NCBI RefSeq assembly: GCF_900240265.1 | Contig: NZ_LT964739.1 | Coordinates: 1,120,709 to 1,184,708, forward strand | From: Galactobacillus timonensis | Lineage (GTDB): Bacteria > Bacillota_I > Bacilli_A > Erysipelotrichales > Erysipelotrichaceae | Length of the DNA: 64,000 nt | Direction of reading: 5' to 3' | Shown here: positions 8,908-17,726 of the stretch, one piece after another | Numbering within the stretch: position 1 is the stretch's first letter | Layout: each line of letters opens with the position of its first letter | The notes under the pieces: generated by a model | Told to the model about the DNA's origin: nothing | The model's input: the letters and a program-made list of their open reading frames with translations, nothing else | Database searches by the model: none | Position numbers and translations under genes: made by a program

Positions 8908-9198
8908 TTAAGGCTGCGTCTCCAGCAGTTCTTCGTATTCGTCCAGAAACATCTCGCAACAGATGGCGATGTGGGCAAGCATCTCGTCTGTACTCAAGGC
9001 ATACAGGATCCTGTTGTTCGTATGGTCGTGCTGCTTCAGCTCACTTTCAATGCCGCGCATTAATCGCTGTGCTGAGCGGCACATTCGGTTCAGGGAACGG
9101 ATGCGGGGCTGCAGATATAGTTCTGCTTCTTTGCCATACAAACGGGCTTCTTCTGCCGTGATCCACACCTGGTCGTATGTTAATCCGTTTGTTGTCAT
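8908..9198 (-). CDS. Small passenger protein of the ISL3-like element, unknown function
   Basis: A 96-residue, mostly helical, charged protein that I do not recognise. It contains no obvious membrane segment. Its ATG overlaps the transposase stop as ATGA, so it is translationally coupled to the transposase and is very likely a genuine part of the element rather than a chance frame. The composition (many Glu, Leu and Arg, with paired Cys in AICCEMF) would fit a small regulatory or accessory protein. The role is unknown. Confidence 0.68.
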   Translation of the reverse strand: MTTNGLTYDQVWITAEEARLYGKEAELYLQPRIRSLNRMCRSAQRLMRGIESELKQHDHTNNRILYALSTDEMLAHIAICCEMFLDEYEELLETQP

Positions 9199-10610
9199 TG
9201 CTTAACCTTCTTTGGCGGAATGACAGGGTTCAACAATGGCCGGGAGCTCTTCCTGAGCACATAGAGGCAGCGGTTGCGGAATCTGTCCCAGTTGGTATAT
9301 CCGTTGGCTGCTTTTTTGATCGTCTTGATGATTGAGTTCCGGTTCTCCATCAATCCGTTATTCAGTTTTATGTCGGACACTACCACCTGGCCTGTGTCCT
9401 TATCGACTGTATGACGCTGCTTTACGACAATGAATGAGTTGATGATCTCCTCTCTCCAGCTGATCAGGGTGCGGGAGAACTCTTTCATTTCCGGAATACC
9501 ACTGGCTGCGAAGGACTGAATCAGTTTGTTCAGCTCCTGGGGAGCAGTATCGTAAGTGCAGTTGTCATAGAAGTCCACAACGTCATCCTTGAGGTCCCAT
9601 GCCTTTTTCAAATCGGGATGAACGGCTTCGATCATGGCTTTAATTTCGTAATAATTGAGGAACCGGTTCAGCTTGCGGTTCATTTTCCTTGGATGGCCGG
9701 GATCGAACAGCTTTTTACCATCTTTGTCTCTGGCGTCCAGCCGCTTGAATATCATCCAGTTGAATGTCTTCAGCAGATAATACTCGTTGGTTTGTGTTTT
9801 TGTGCCTTCAATATATTTTGGAGTCTGCTTCATTACTCTGATCCGGACGCTGTCAGCCTTTCTGGAGAGCTCCTGGCTGACATGATAATGGTCAACGGAA
9901 TGATAGGCCTTAGGGAACAGCTGACGTATGATGGCGCGGTATTCACTATACATGTCCGTGGCAATCATTTTGACGCGCTTTCGCTCTTCCACTGGGATTT
10001 TGAGAAAGTAGCTGAGCAGATAATCTTTTCTTCTGCTTGGCAGGATATCCACCGGCTCCTGTGACTCAAAGTCGAGAATAACGAACACATATTTTGAGTT
10101 CTCTCCCGGATGATAAAATGCGTAGTTCTCATCCCAGCACATCAATGTGGGCAGAGGTCTTCGCGCCTCCTTTACGTGGGCATCGAAGACGGAGGCAGCG
10201 GTTGTGGGAGAGATGTGATACCGCTTAGCGACGGAAGCGAAGGTCTCGGTCTGAATCTTCAAATCGTTCAGAATGTTTTCAACCGTGAGGGCGGAGATGT
10301 GCTGCTTCCTGAAACAGAATGGATTGTTCTCATAGTACGTTCGATGACAGACAGGACAGATGTACCTGCGGGCATGATAGAAGATGGTGCACTCACGATC
10401 AGTAAAGACGCCGTGGCTTATCTTCTTGTCAATGTAGTCCTTAACCCTTGGCAGGGTACAGCCGCAATCGGGACAAGGCGGATGATCCGGCCGCAGTAAA
10501 ACATGGACAGACGCACTGCCATTGTCATTATGGAAGATGACATTCTCCACACTGCCTGTATCGAGGTTAAAGAATTCAAGAATGGCCTGTTTATCAGATT
10601 GTTCGGACAT
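9195..10610 (-). CDS. tnpA: ISL3-family transposase
   Basis: DDE transposase of the ISL3 family, 471 residues. The N-terminus has a zinc-ribbon pattern (CPDCG near residue 40, CPVC near 79). It is followed by an HTH-like region (AKRYHISPTTAASVF) and the catalytic core, with MCWDENYAFYH, KMIATDMYSEYR, the SVDHYHVSQEL helix and a C-terminal NGLMENRNSIIKTIKK segment holding the final Glu. Start 10610 is chosen over an upstream codon at 10670 because AAAGGAG sits ahead of it. The gene is intact, with no stops or frameshifts, so the element may still be mobile. Confidence 0.93.
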   Translation of the reverse strand: MSEQSDKQAILEFFNLDTGSVENVIFHNDNGSASVHVLLRPDHPPCPDCGCTLPRVKDYIDKKISHGVFTDRECTIFYHARRYICPVCHRTYYENNPFCFRKQHISALTVENILNDLKIQTETFASVAKRYHISPTTAASVFDAHVKEARRPLPTLMCWDENYAFYHPGENSKYVFVILDFESQEPVDILPSRRKDYLLSYFLKIPVEERKRVKMIATDMYSEYRAIIRQLFPKAYHSVDHYHVSQELSRKADSVRIRVMKQTPKYIEGTKTQTNEYYLLKTFNWMIFKRLDARDKDGKKLFDPGHPRKMNRKLNRFLNYYEIKAMIEAVHPDLKKAWDLKDDVVDFYDNCTYDTAPQELNKLIQSFAASGIPEMKEFSRTLISWREEIINSFIVVKQRHTVDKDTGQVVVSDIKLNNGLMENRNSIIKTIKKAANGYTNWDRFRNRCLYVLRKSSRPLLNPVIPPKKVKQ

Positions 10611-10644
10611 AGATCTTCTCCTTTGAGCCCAGCATAGGGGAAGA

Positions 10645-11118
10645 TCAGGAAAGGCCCAAGTCAAAGTCATTTGGCCTATTCAGGCAGAGATTGATTCCGG
10701 CCACCCAGCCACTGGAAGAATCATATTCTGGAGCCCGGCGGACATCACGCCGGAATAGAACACGAAGCTGTTGAAGCAGCGAATCAGGCGGATCAACCAG
10801 CTTCAGGAAAATCCGGAGCTGCACAATGAGCTTATCGAGCCATTTGTTCCAACGGTAAACGGAAGAATCGGAAGGAAGCGAATAACGATCAAGATCCAGA
10901 TCATTGTCCAGAGCCGATTCGATGGTCTGCACCGAGTAGTGCTTGTAAGGGACAAGGAAATCAGGGAGGACACGGTGATGTCGTCCGTTGGAAGAGACGA
11001 CGACAGGGATCCAGATCCAGTAAGAACCTTCTGGCGTTTTAACGCATCTTCTGGCTGTTCCACAGTGATTCATTGACAGGCCTGTTTCAGGATCCAAAAC
11101 AGGATCGCTGCATTCCAT
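10645..11118 (-). CDS. DUF6431-like protein carried by the ISL3-like element
   Basis: Protein of 157 residues whose central part, GRHHRVLPDFLVPYKHY followed by SVQTIESALD, resembles the DUF6431 family, often found next to transposases. Family members usually have paired CxxC zinc motifs upstream. Here only scattered Cys remain (NHCGTARRC) and the expected second pair reads VVSSNG, so the zinc site may be partly lost. It ends 34 bp before the transposase start on the same strand. ATG 11118 is used, with TTG at 11121 as alternative. A DNA-binding or targeting role is a guess. Confidence 0.68.
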   Translation of the reverse strand: MECSDPVLDPETGLSMNHCGTARRCVKTPEGSYWIWIPVVVSSNGRHHRVLPDFLVPYKHYSVQTIESALDNDLDLDRYSLPSDSSVYRWNKWLDKLIVQLRIFLKLVDPPDSLLQQLRVLFRRDVRRAPEYDSSSGWVAGINLCLNRPNDFDLGLS

Positions 11119-11395
11119 CAAAAATCGCCCGGATGATTAGGATGTTTAACAATTTTGTATTGTGAATGTGTTACACTAACCATGGTTTTGGTTGTGGGTT
11201 CAGAGGTTGCTGGGAAGCTTGACTCTGAACCTTTTCCTTTCTGTTGATGTCTTACCGCATAATAATCGGCAAATACGAAAAAGAGAAGGCCTGAGTGCCT
11301 CCCCATGTAAGTTTGGAGCTGTTTTTCTTCTCCCGGATAGTCAACCCCAGGATTTCTTAGAGGCACCCCGAGACCCCATCTATTTTTAGATAGTC

Positions 11396-11403
11396 CTTAT
11401 TAC
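11396..11403. repeat. 8-bp target-site duplication, right copy (CTTATTAC)
   Basis: Right-hand copy of the octamer at 8755-8762. It lies directly at the outer end of the element's right inverted repeat and starts the resumed yhfC sequence. Confidence 0.93.
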
Positions 11404-11564
11404 ATGCCCTGGCAGACTCGGCAGCTGCGCTGTATCAATATGGTTTACTTACTTCGCTAGTTACCGTTGAAGGTTTTACCTTTGTGATGGCACTGATCTG
11501 TATGGCAATTGGTATGCTGGTGCTCAGTAAGATGGAACAGCCGCAGCCGCCTGCACAGGAATAA
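11404..11564 (+). pseudogene. YhfC-family protease, 3' part
   Basis: Continuation of the gene broken at 8762. Read in phase with the 5' part it encodes HALADSAAALYQYG, then a hydrophobic helix (FVMALICMAIGMLVL), and ends at TAA 11562-11564 after a short Pro/Gln tail. The His at the junction is part of an ILLHAL motif typical of the last protease helices. No start of its own is present, so it should not be translated as a protein. Confidence 0.88.
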
Positions 11565-11575
11565 ACCTAAAAGAA

Positions 11576-11755
11576 CTATTTACTGCTGGAGCGAAGACCT
11601 TTTTCAAGATCGTCGAACACTTCATTCATCGGTCTGCCTTCACCAGCAATTGCCTGCTCATAGCTGTGGGAAAGCTTCGCGTCTAACTGATCCAAAGACA
11701 TATTGTCAATCTTTACACTGGTTTCTACACGAGTGCTAACGGTGGGATCTTTCAT
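11576..11755 (-). CDS. Short RelB/DinJ-like antitoxin
   Basis: A 59-residue reading frame with a strong ribosome site (AAGGAGAAATTTCC before ATG 11755). The N-terminus VSTRVETSVK resembles the DNA-binding strand of RelB/DinJ antitoxins. The C-terminal half, LDAKLSHSYEQAIAGEGRP then MNEVFDDLEKGL, matches their toxin-embracing tail. The usual middle segment is missing, so it may be an internally shortened antitoxin. No RelE/YafQ-type toxin follows, since the downstream neighbour is the yhfC remnant. It is divergent from the HTH-Fic gene. Orphan antitoxin is the likely state. Confidence 0.65.
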   Translation of the reverse strand: MKDPTVSTRVETSVKIDNMSLDQLDAKLSHSYEQAIAGEGRPMNEVFDDLEKGLRSSSK

Positions 11756-11820
11756 TGGAAATTTCTCCTTCAGCCTGATTGTAATTCATCGTTTCGCACA
11801 GACAATACATTGCCTGCCAA

Positions 11821-11860
11821 TCTTTACTTTCCGATGAAATAATATAGGAAAAAGTAAAGA
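11821..11860. promoter_or_regulatory. Inverted-repeat operator between the antitoxin-like gene and fic
   Basis: TCTTTACTTT (11821-11830) and AAAGTAAAGA (11851-11860) form a perfect 10-bp inverted repeat around an A/T-rich 20-bp centre, immediately before the fic start. It is a good candidate operator for the HTH domain of the Fic protein or for the RelB-like protein encoded on the other side. The sequence cannot decide which binds. Confidence 0.55.
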
Positions 11861-11872
11861 TGAGAACTGCCC

Positions 11873-12799
11873 ATGATCGACTACACCAAACTGGAGAACA
11901 GATTAAGAAAGCAGGGAATTACCAGGTCGCAGCTTGGCAAGCGCCTTGGTATTTCATCGCGGACAATTGCCAAGATCGCAAAGGGGCAGAAGCTTTCCAA
12001 GAATGTTCTTGAAAGAATCGGTGCCTTTCTGCAATGCTTTCCACAGGATCTCTATGAAGAGAAGTCAGACAATCGTTTGCTTCAGACTCTCAGAGAAGAG
12101 AAAGCTGCGGGAATCTCTGGCGGCATCTATCATGAGCTGCAGGTAAAGATGACCTACAATTCCTGCCACATGGAAGGAATCCGGCTGAGTGAAGAACAGA
12201 CGCGGATGATCTTTGAAACCAACATGATCGATGCAGGGGACGGGATCCGGGTGGATGATATTCTTGAAACCGTTCATCATTTCCGGGCGATTGATTACTG
12301 CATCGATCACGCAGAGGAGCCGCTGTCGGAAGACATCATCAAACAGTTACATTACATTCTGAAGCACGATATCAAGGACTCGACGCTTCCCTGGTTTGCC
12401 GTTGGTGATTATAAGAAGCGGGCGAATGTCGTCGGCGGAACAGAAACAACCGCCCCAGAAAAAGTTACCGGCGCAGTCCAAGAACTTCTGGCTTCATATC
12501 TTAGGAAGGATACAGTGACCATTGAAGATATCATCGCTTTCCATGCGGAGTTCGAGATGATTCATCCATTTCAGGATGGAAACGGAAGAGTGGGAAGACT
12601 GATTGCGTTCAAGGAATGCCTGAAGAACAATATCGTTCCCTTTATTATTAAAGACAGCAAGAAGAGCTTCTATTATCGCGGTCTGTCCAAGTGGAACAGT
12701 GAAAAAGGATATCTGATCGGTACCTGTCTTGATGGTCAGGATACAATTAGCGCCCTGCTTGATATGTTCAGAGTTCCAACCGAAAGCTCACAGAAGTAA
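11873..12799 (+). CDS. Fic-domain protein with N-terminal HTH
   Basis: Predicted AMP-transferring (Fic) enzyme of 308 residues. An XRE-type helix-turn-helix is at about residues 13-45 (TRSQLGKRLGISSRTIAKI). The inhibitory helix carries the S-x-x-x-E-G motif (SCHMEG, about 98-103). The active-site loop HPFQDGNGRVGR (about 235-246) has all catalytic residues (His, Asp, Asn, Arg). An N-terminal inhibitory motif in the same chain marks an auto-inhibited Fic protein. The fused HTH suggests that it binds its own promoter, where a 10-bp inverted repeat lies. The target protein is unknown. It stands alone between the antitoxin-like gene and an ATPase. Confidence 0.92.
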   Translation: MIDYTKLENRLRKQGITRSQLGKRLGISSRTIAKIAKGQKLSKNVLERIGAFLQCFPQDLYEEKSDNRLLQTLREEKAAGISGGIYHELQVKMTYNSCHMEGIRLSEEQTRMIFETNMIDAGDGIRVDDILETVHHFRAIDYCIDHAEEPLSEDIIKQLHYILKHDIKDSTLPWFAVGDYKKRANVVGGTETTAPEKVTGAVQELLASYLRKDTVTIEDIIAFHAEFEMIHPFQDGNGRVGRLIAFKECLKNNIVPFIIKDSKKSFYYRGLSKWNSEKGYLIGTCLDGQDTISALLDMFRVPTESSQK

Positions 12800-12908
12800 G
12801 CACAAGCGGAGACAAAAATATCATCAGCCTCTTTGAATCAGAATCATAATTCAGATTGATATTCCGCGGATTCCGGTCTTCTGTTTGATGGATATCCAAA
12901 GCAATCGT

Positions 12909-13000
12909 TGCTTATTATCAAGAATTTATAGTTTTCATTACTAAAAATTTAGGGTTTTCATTACCAAAAATTTGTCATTTTAATTACTATAAATTTATTG
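12909..13000. repeat. 23-bp tandem direct repeats upstream of a DUF4143 ATPase
   Basis: Three consecutive 23-bp units start at 12932, 12955 and 12978. All share TTTT(C/A)ATTAC followed by (T/C)A(A/T)AAATTT, and a weaker fourth unit is at 12909-12931. The block is very A/T-rich and ends 57 bp before the start of the ATPase gene at 13058. The regular spacing resembles iteron-type binding sites for a repeat-recognising protein. It has no spacers, so it is not a CRISPR array. Confidence 0.75.
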
Positions 13001-13057
13001 CTGTGAGAACCAAATATTTTTCTGTGTTATTATTTGCTTAGAAATAGAGGAAATCCA

Positions 13058-14335
13058 ATGAATAATGACAGATACCGCCGGCGTCTGATTGACGATAAAA
13101 TCGATACTTATCTTAAGGCGTTTGGCGCCGTATGCATCGAAGGACCAAAGTGGTGTGGAAAGACATGGACTTCCGAACATCACGCCTCAAGTGAGATCAA
13201 ACTCCAGGAACCATCCGATAATTACCAGAACCGCAGACTCGCCGAACTCTCGCCTTTGATGGTCTTACAAGGTGAGAGCCCCAGACTGATCGACGAGTGG
13301 CAGGAAGTTCCTCCGATCTGGGATGCTGTTCGCTCCGAAGTGGACAAGACTGGTGTGAAGGGACAGTTTATTCTGACAGGTTCAGCAACTCCAAACCGAA
13401 AAAATATCAGGCACAGCGGAGCTGGCAGAATTGCAAGGATTCATATGATGCCGATGTCTCTCTATGAGGCTGGTTATTCCGATGGAAAAATTTCTCTGAA
13501 AGACATCTGCTATGGAAAAACGGATAATGTTATGACTGGCGAAGTGGACCTTAAAGATCTGATTGATTTTATTCTGCGAGGCGGCTGGCCGGACAATATT
13601 GGCATTCCTCTCAATATTGCCTCACTGGTTCCATGGCAATATGTTGAAGCAATCATCGCAGACGATGCCTCCCGCATAGATGGCGTTCAACGCGACACAT
13701 TAAAAATGCGCCGCCTGCTCAAATCTCTTGCAAGAAACGAGAGCACGACAGCGACAAATCAGACCCTGATTCGTGACATCAAAGATCAGGATGGTGCCGA
13801 AATAACGGCCAAGACTGTTAACGATTATCTGAATGTATTCGATCGGCTTTTTCTTCTGAATGATCAGCCTGCATACGCTTCATCAATGCGCTCCTCTGTT
13901 CGCGTCAAACAGCAGGCAAAGCGCCATTTCTGCGACCCATCCATTGCAGCATCATTAATGAACTGCACCCCTGACAACCTGATGAATGATCTGAACACTC
14001 TGGGGTTTCTTTTCGAAGGCCTTGTCGAACGCGACCTTGGAATTTACGCCGATACTTTCGACGGCAAACTGTACCATTACCAGGATTACAAGGGACGTGA
14101 GATCGATGCAGTGATCGAGCTGCCGGATGGAAACTGGTGCGGATTTGAAATCAAGCTTGGCGCAGGTGAAATTGACGCCGGCGCTTCAAATCTTTTAAGA
14201 ATCAGTAATGAATTTGCAGAAGATCCAAAAGCCAAAAAGCCGCAGGCACTCTGTGTCGTCTGTGGCATGTCAAATGCGGCCTATCGCCGGCCGGACGGAG
14301 TGTATGTGGTTCCAATCACTTCACTGAAGGATTGA
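13058..14335 (+). CDS. AAA_14/DUF4143-type ATPase
   Basis: Cytosolic ATPase of the family with an N-terminal AAA_14 domain and C-terminal DUF4143, 425 residues. The Walker A loop is GPKWCGKTWT (about residues 27-36). The Walker B-like LIDEWQEV is near 80 and the sensor LTGSATP near 110. The C-terminal domain has GFLFEGLVERDLG and the nuclease-like pattern EIDAVIELPDGNWCGFEIKLG. ATG 13058 follows AGAGGAAA. TTG 13034 is rejected. The family is common in gut Bacillota, with unsettled function. It is preceded by 23-bp repeats. A second, diverged member lies at 46.5 kb. Confidence 0.9.
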   Translation: MNNDRYRRRLIDDKIDTYLKAFGAVCIEGPKWCGKTWTSEHHASSEIKLQEPSDNYQNRRLAELSPLMVLQGESPRLIDEWQEVPPIWDAVRSEVDKTGVKGQFILTGSATPNRKNIRHSGAGRIARIHMMPMSLYEAGYSDGKISLKDICYGKTDNVMTGEVDLKDLIDFILRGGWPDNIGIPLNIASLVPWQYVEAIIADDASRIDGVQRDTLKMRRLLKSLARNESTTATNQTLIRDIKDQDGAEITAKTVNDYLNVFDRLFLLNDQPAYASSMRSSVRVKQQAKRHFCDPSIAASLMNCTPDNLMNDLNTLGFLFEGLVERDLGIYADTFDGKLYHYQDYKGREIDAVIELPDGNWCGFEIKLGAGEIDAGASNLLRISNEFAEDPKAKKPQALCVVCGMSNAAYRRPDGVYVVPITSLKD

Positions 14336-14385
14336 CGCATATCACTGTCCCTGGCTGTAAGTGGCAGGGATAAATTCTTACATTG

Positions 14386-14419
14386 CGGCTGGTCAAATGT
14401 GCATTCGGCCAGCCTTTTA
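14386..14419. terminator. Intrinsic terminator between convergent genes
   Basis: GGCTGG (14387-14392) pairs with CCAGCC (14409-14414), followed by TTTTAT. It lies between the ATPase gene and the convergent DUF554 gene. A weaker stem, TCCCTG/CAGGGA, lies just upstream at about 14348-14370. Confidence 0.6.
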
Positions 14420-14471
14420 TCGTCTCTTAACAGCTTTGTCCTTCCGAGGCATGATCGCTTCAGAAAGAGGA

Positions 14472-15167
14472 TCAGAAGATGCTTGTCCAAAGTGCAGAGA
14501 ACGGCATGACCAGGATCATCGCCGGTAACATATCCGCAATGGGGAAATCGAGCAGCTTCACCATACGGAAGCCTGTCGCTAACATAATGAAGCCTCCGCA
14601 GGCCTTGAAATCATTGATCATCGAAGGTGTTGTTAAAGGTACGATCACACCGGCAAGAAGATACAGAGCTTCAAGAATAATGAACTGCGGAATCGCGATC
14701 AGAGAAACACTTCTGCCAAGCGTACAGGCAAAGATCATCGCCGTAAAGAGATCAAGCATACTCTTGGCAATAAGGATGCTCGAATCGCCGCTCATACCGG
14801 CCGTCAATGCGCCATAGATACCGGTGCCGCTGGCACAGAAGAGAACCACAGCTGTAACCATCATCTCGCTTCGGTCAGTGTCTGTTTCACTTTTACTGAC
14901 AAGGTTATTTATCATAACGGCACCGGAATTGATCAGCTTACCAAGATGAATGATCAAGCCGATCGAAGTACCGATAATCAAAGCGAAGATAACGGCAGGC
15001 ATATGTTCCATCAGCACAATGGCCGCAACACCCATGCCCATCGAAGAAAGACCGAGAACCTTCGTCAGCTGTGTCTTGAAGGAATCGGAGAGATGATCCT
15101 TGATTACGGATCCAATCAGACCGCCCAAAAGTACCGAGCAGCAGTCAATAACAATACCAATGTTCAT
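14472..15167 (-). CDS. DUF554 membrane protein
   Basis: Integral membrane protein of 231 residues with about seven hydrophobic segments and the DUF554 (YdfK-type) start: G-x-VIDCCSVLLGGLIGSVI, then LGLSSMGMGVAAIVLM. The biochemical role of the family is not established, though transport has been suggested. It begins 3 bases after the stop of the RpiR regulator, so the two are co-transcribed. That links it to the regulator of the adjacent PTS and tannase genes, although regulator and membrane protein may only share a promoter. Confidence 0.88.
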   Translation of the reverse strand: MNIGIVIDCCSVLLGGLIGSVIKDHLSDSFKTQLTKVLGLSSMGMGVAAIVLMEHMPAVIFALIIGTSIGLIIHLGKLINSGAVMINNLVSKSETDTDRSEMMVTAVVLFCASGTGIYGALTAGMSGDSSILIAKSMLDLFTAMIFACTLGRSVSLIAIPQFIILEALYLLAGVIVPLTTPSMINDFKACGGFIMLATGFRMVKLLDFPIADMLPAMILVMPFSALWTSIF

Positions 15168-15170
15168 GGA

Positions 15171-15917
15171 TCAGTCATTCCTTTCCGAACGGATACGGGT
15201 AATCGCAGAATCAAGCAACTCAACAAACATGTCAAACAGCACCGGCGAAACGGAGCACAGCTCCGGATCCGGCGGCAGGAAGGGAAGCACAACGGTACGG
15301 CTCACACTGTTCTGATAGTTATGCGCAGCGTTGCAGGTAATCAGAAGAATATTGGCAGAGGTACCCTTGATCCGATCCATGATTTCCTTCTGCGCCGAAA
15401 CGGAGAAGATGACAAAGAGATCATTGGCACCGGCATGGTCCGCCAGCTCACTCAGCGAATCTAAGAGGCACGGCGTTACGAAGCAGTCATTCTTACGGAA
15501 CAGTGCCTGCATCAACCAGGCAGGATTTATACTTTTCCCGATGCCGGAGGCGAAGATGCGGTCCGCCTTCAGGATGTAATTTGCCGTATCAGTAATGAGA
15601 TCGTCCGTCAGAACGTTCTCTGCCTCTTTGATCAGATGTTCCATCCGCTCAAAGTAGGAGAGACGCTCCGAAGTACCGGTCACTTCGCGCCTTGCCAGCC
15701 AGCCTGTGATATCGGAACGGAAGTCCTGGTACTTCTGATAGCCGAGCATCTTGATGAAGCGCGTCAGAGCCGGCTGCGAGACGCCGAGCTTCTCCGCCAG
15801 CTTATTGGTCGAAAGATAGGTGACCTGCTGGGGATTGGCGGTAATGGCCTCATAAATGCGCTGATCGTTCTGGGTAAATGACGATTTGTGCATCTCCATG
15901 TTTGTAAAGGGATCCAT
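15171..15917 (-). CDS. RpiR/MurR-family transcriptional regulator
   Basis: Sugar-phosphate-responsive regulator of 248 residues. The N-terminal HTH (about 20-75) contains YLSTNKLAEKLGVSQPALTRFIKMLGY. The C-terminal SIS domain (about 100-230) has FASGIGKSINPAWLMQALF and LFVIFSVSAQKEI, which would bind a phosphosugar. It is divergent from the PTS gene, and the intergenic region holds several TGAATA/TATTCA-like inverted repeats, so it is the probable repressor or activator of PTS and tannase. Shine-Dalgarno AGGAGGTT lies before ATG. Confidence 0.92.
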   Translation of the reverse strand: MDPFTNMEMHKSSFTQNDQRIYEAITANPQQVTYLSTNKLAEKLGVSQPALTRFIKMLGYQKYQDFRSDITGWLARREVTGTSERLSYFERMEHLIKEAENVLTDDLITDTANYILKADRIFASGIGKSINPAWLMQALFRKNDCFVTPCLLDSLSELADHAGANDLFVIFSVSAQKEIMDRIKGTSANILLITCNAAHNYQNSVSRTVVLPFLPPDPELCSVSPVLFDMFVELLDSAITRIRSERND

Positions 15918-15961
15918 AGGAACCTCCTGTATGCTCCAATATTATAAAATCACGGATTTAT

Positions 15962-16167
15962 GAATTGAATATTCAATTCTATATAGCGTATGGATATCTG
16001 AAAACGAATTGAGTATGATTTTGCACGAATCATGAATATATTTTCACAGTTTTTGCGAATAATAAATTCAAAAATTATAAAAACTATTGAATTAGATATT
16101 TACAAGTGCTTACAAATGTGAATATATTATTCATATGAAAAGAAGGTTCTTGGATCCGGAACCTTCT
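15962..16167. promoter_or_regulatory. Intergenic control region of the PTS-tannase operon with four related inverted repeats
   Basis: Palindromes lie at 15962-15979 (GAATTGAAT/ATTCAATTC, perfect), 16033-16046 (TGAATATATTTTCA), 16057-16069 (GAATAATAAATTC) and 16119-16133 (TGAATA-TAT-TATTCA, perfect). The last overlaps the -10 element of a good promoter (TTACAA 16100-16105, 17 bp, TATATT 16123-16128) facing the PTS gene. A hairpin, AGAAGGTTC/GAACCTTCT (16141-16167), opens the transcript without a T-run and may stabilise the mRNA. The palindromes are probable operators for the divergent RpiR protein. Confidence 0.68.
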
Positions 16168-16173
16168 CACTAA

Positions 16174-17643
<1,470 letters not shown>

Positions 17644-17726
17644 GGAATAAGTAAATTAGAATACAAACCAGGCATGGCAGGGCGAAGATCCGCTCTGCCA
17701 TGTATTCTTAACAAGGAGGAGTTCAC

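Larger units (their letters stand above)
8763..11395 (-). mobile_element. ISL3-family-like insertion element, 2.63 kb, with three genes
   Basis: The ends are defined by the CTTATTAC duplication. Terminal inverted repeats are imperfect over about 22 bp: the left end reads G-G-C-G-ATCTAAA and the right end, read inward, G-A-C-T-ATCTAAA, both reaching TGGGG. A second inverted copy of TGGGGTCTCGGGG lies just inside each end (about 8812-8824 and 11367-11379). Three minus-strand genes form one operon: a DUF6431-like protein, the transposase and a 96-residue protein. At 2.6 kb it is larger than simple ISL3 elements (about 1.4-1.5 kb). Confidence 0.88.

Noticed and set aside
11118-11366. 82-codon minus-strand frame upstream of the DUF6431-like gene
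   Set aside because: It starts inside the element's end repeats and has no domain. Its TGATG overlap with the next start is noted but too weak to call a gene.
11786-11872. Open minus-strand stretch reading SSESKDWQAMYCLCETMNYN ahead of the antitoxin-like gene
   Set aside because: It has no start codon in frame before the fic start and overlaps the operator repeat. Not supported as a gene.
12932-13000. CRISPR-like array
   Set aside because: The 23-bp units abut with no spacers between them, so this is a tandem repeat rather than a CRISPR array.
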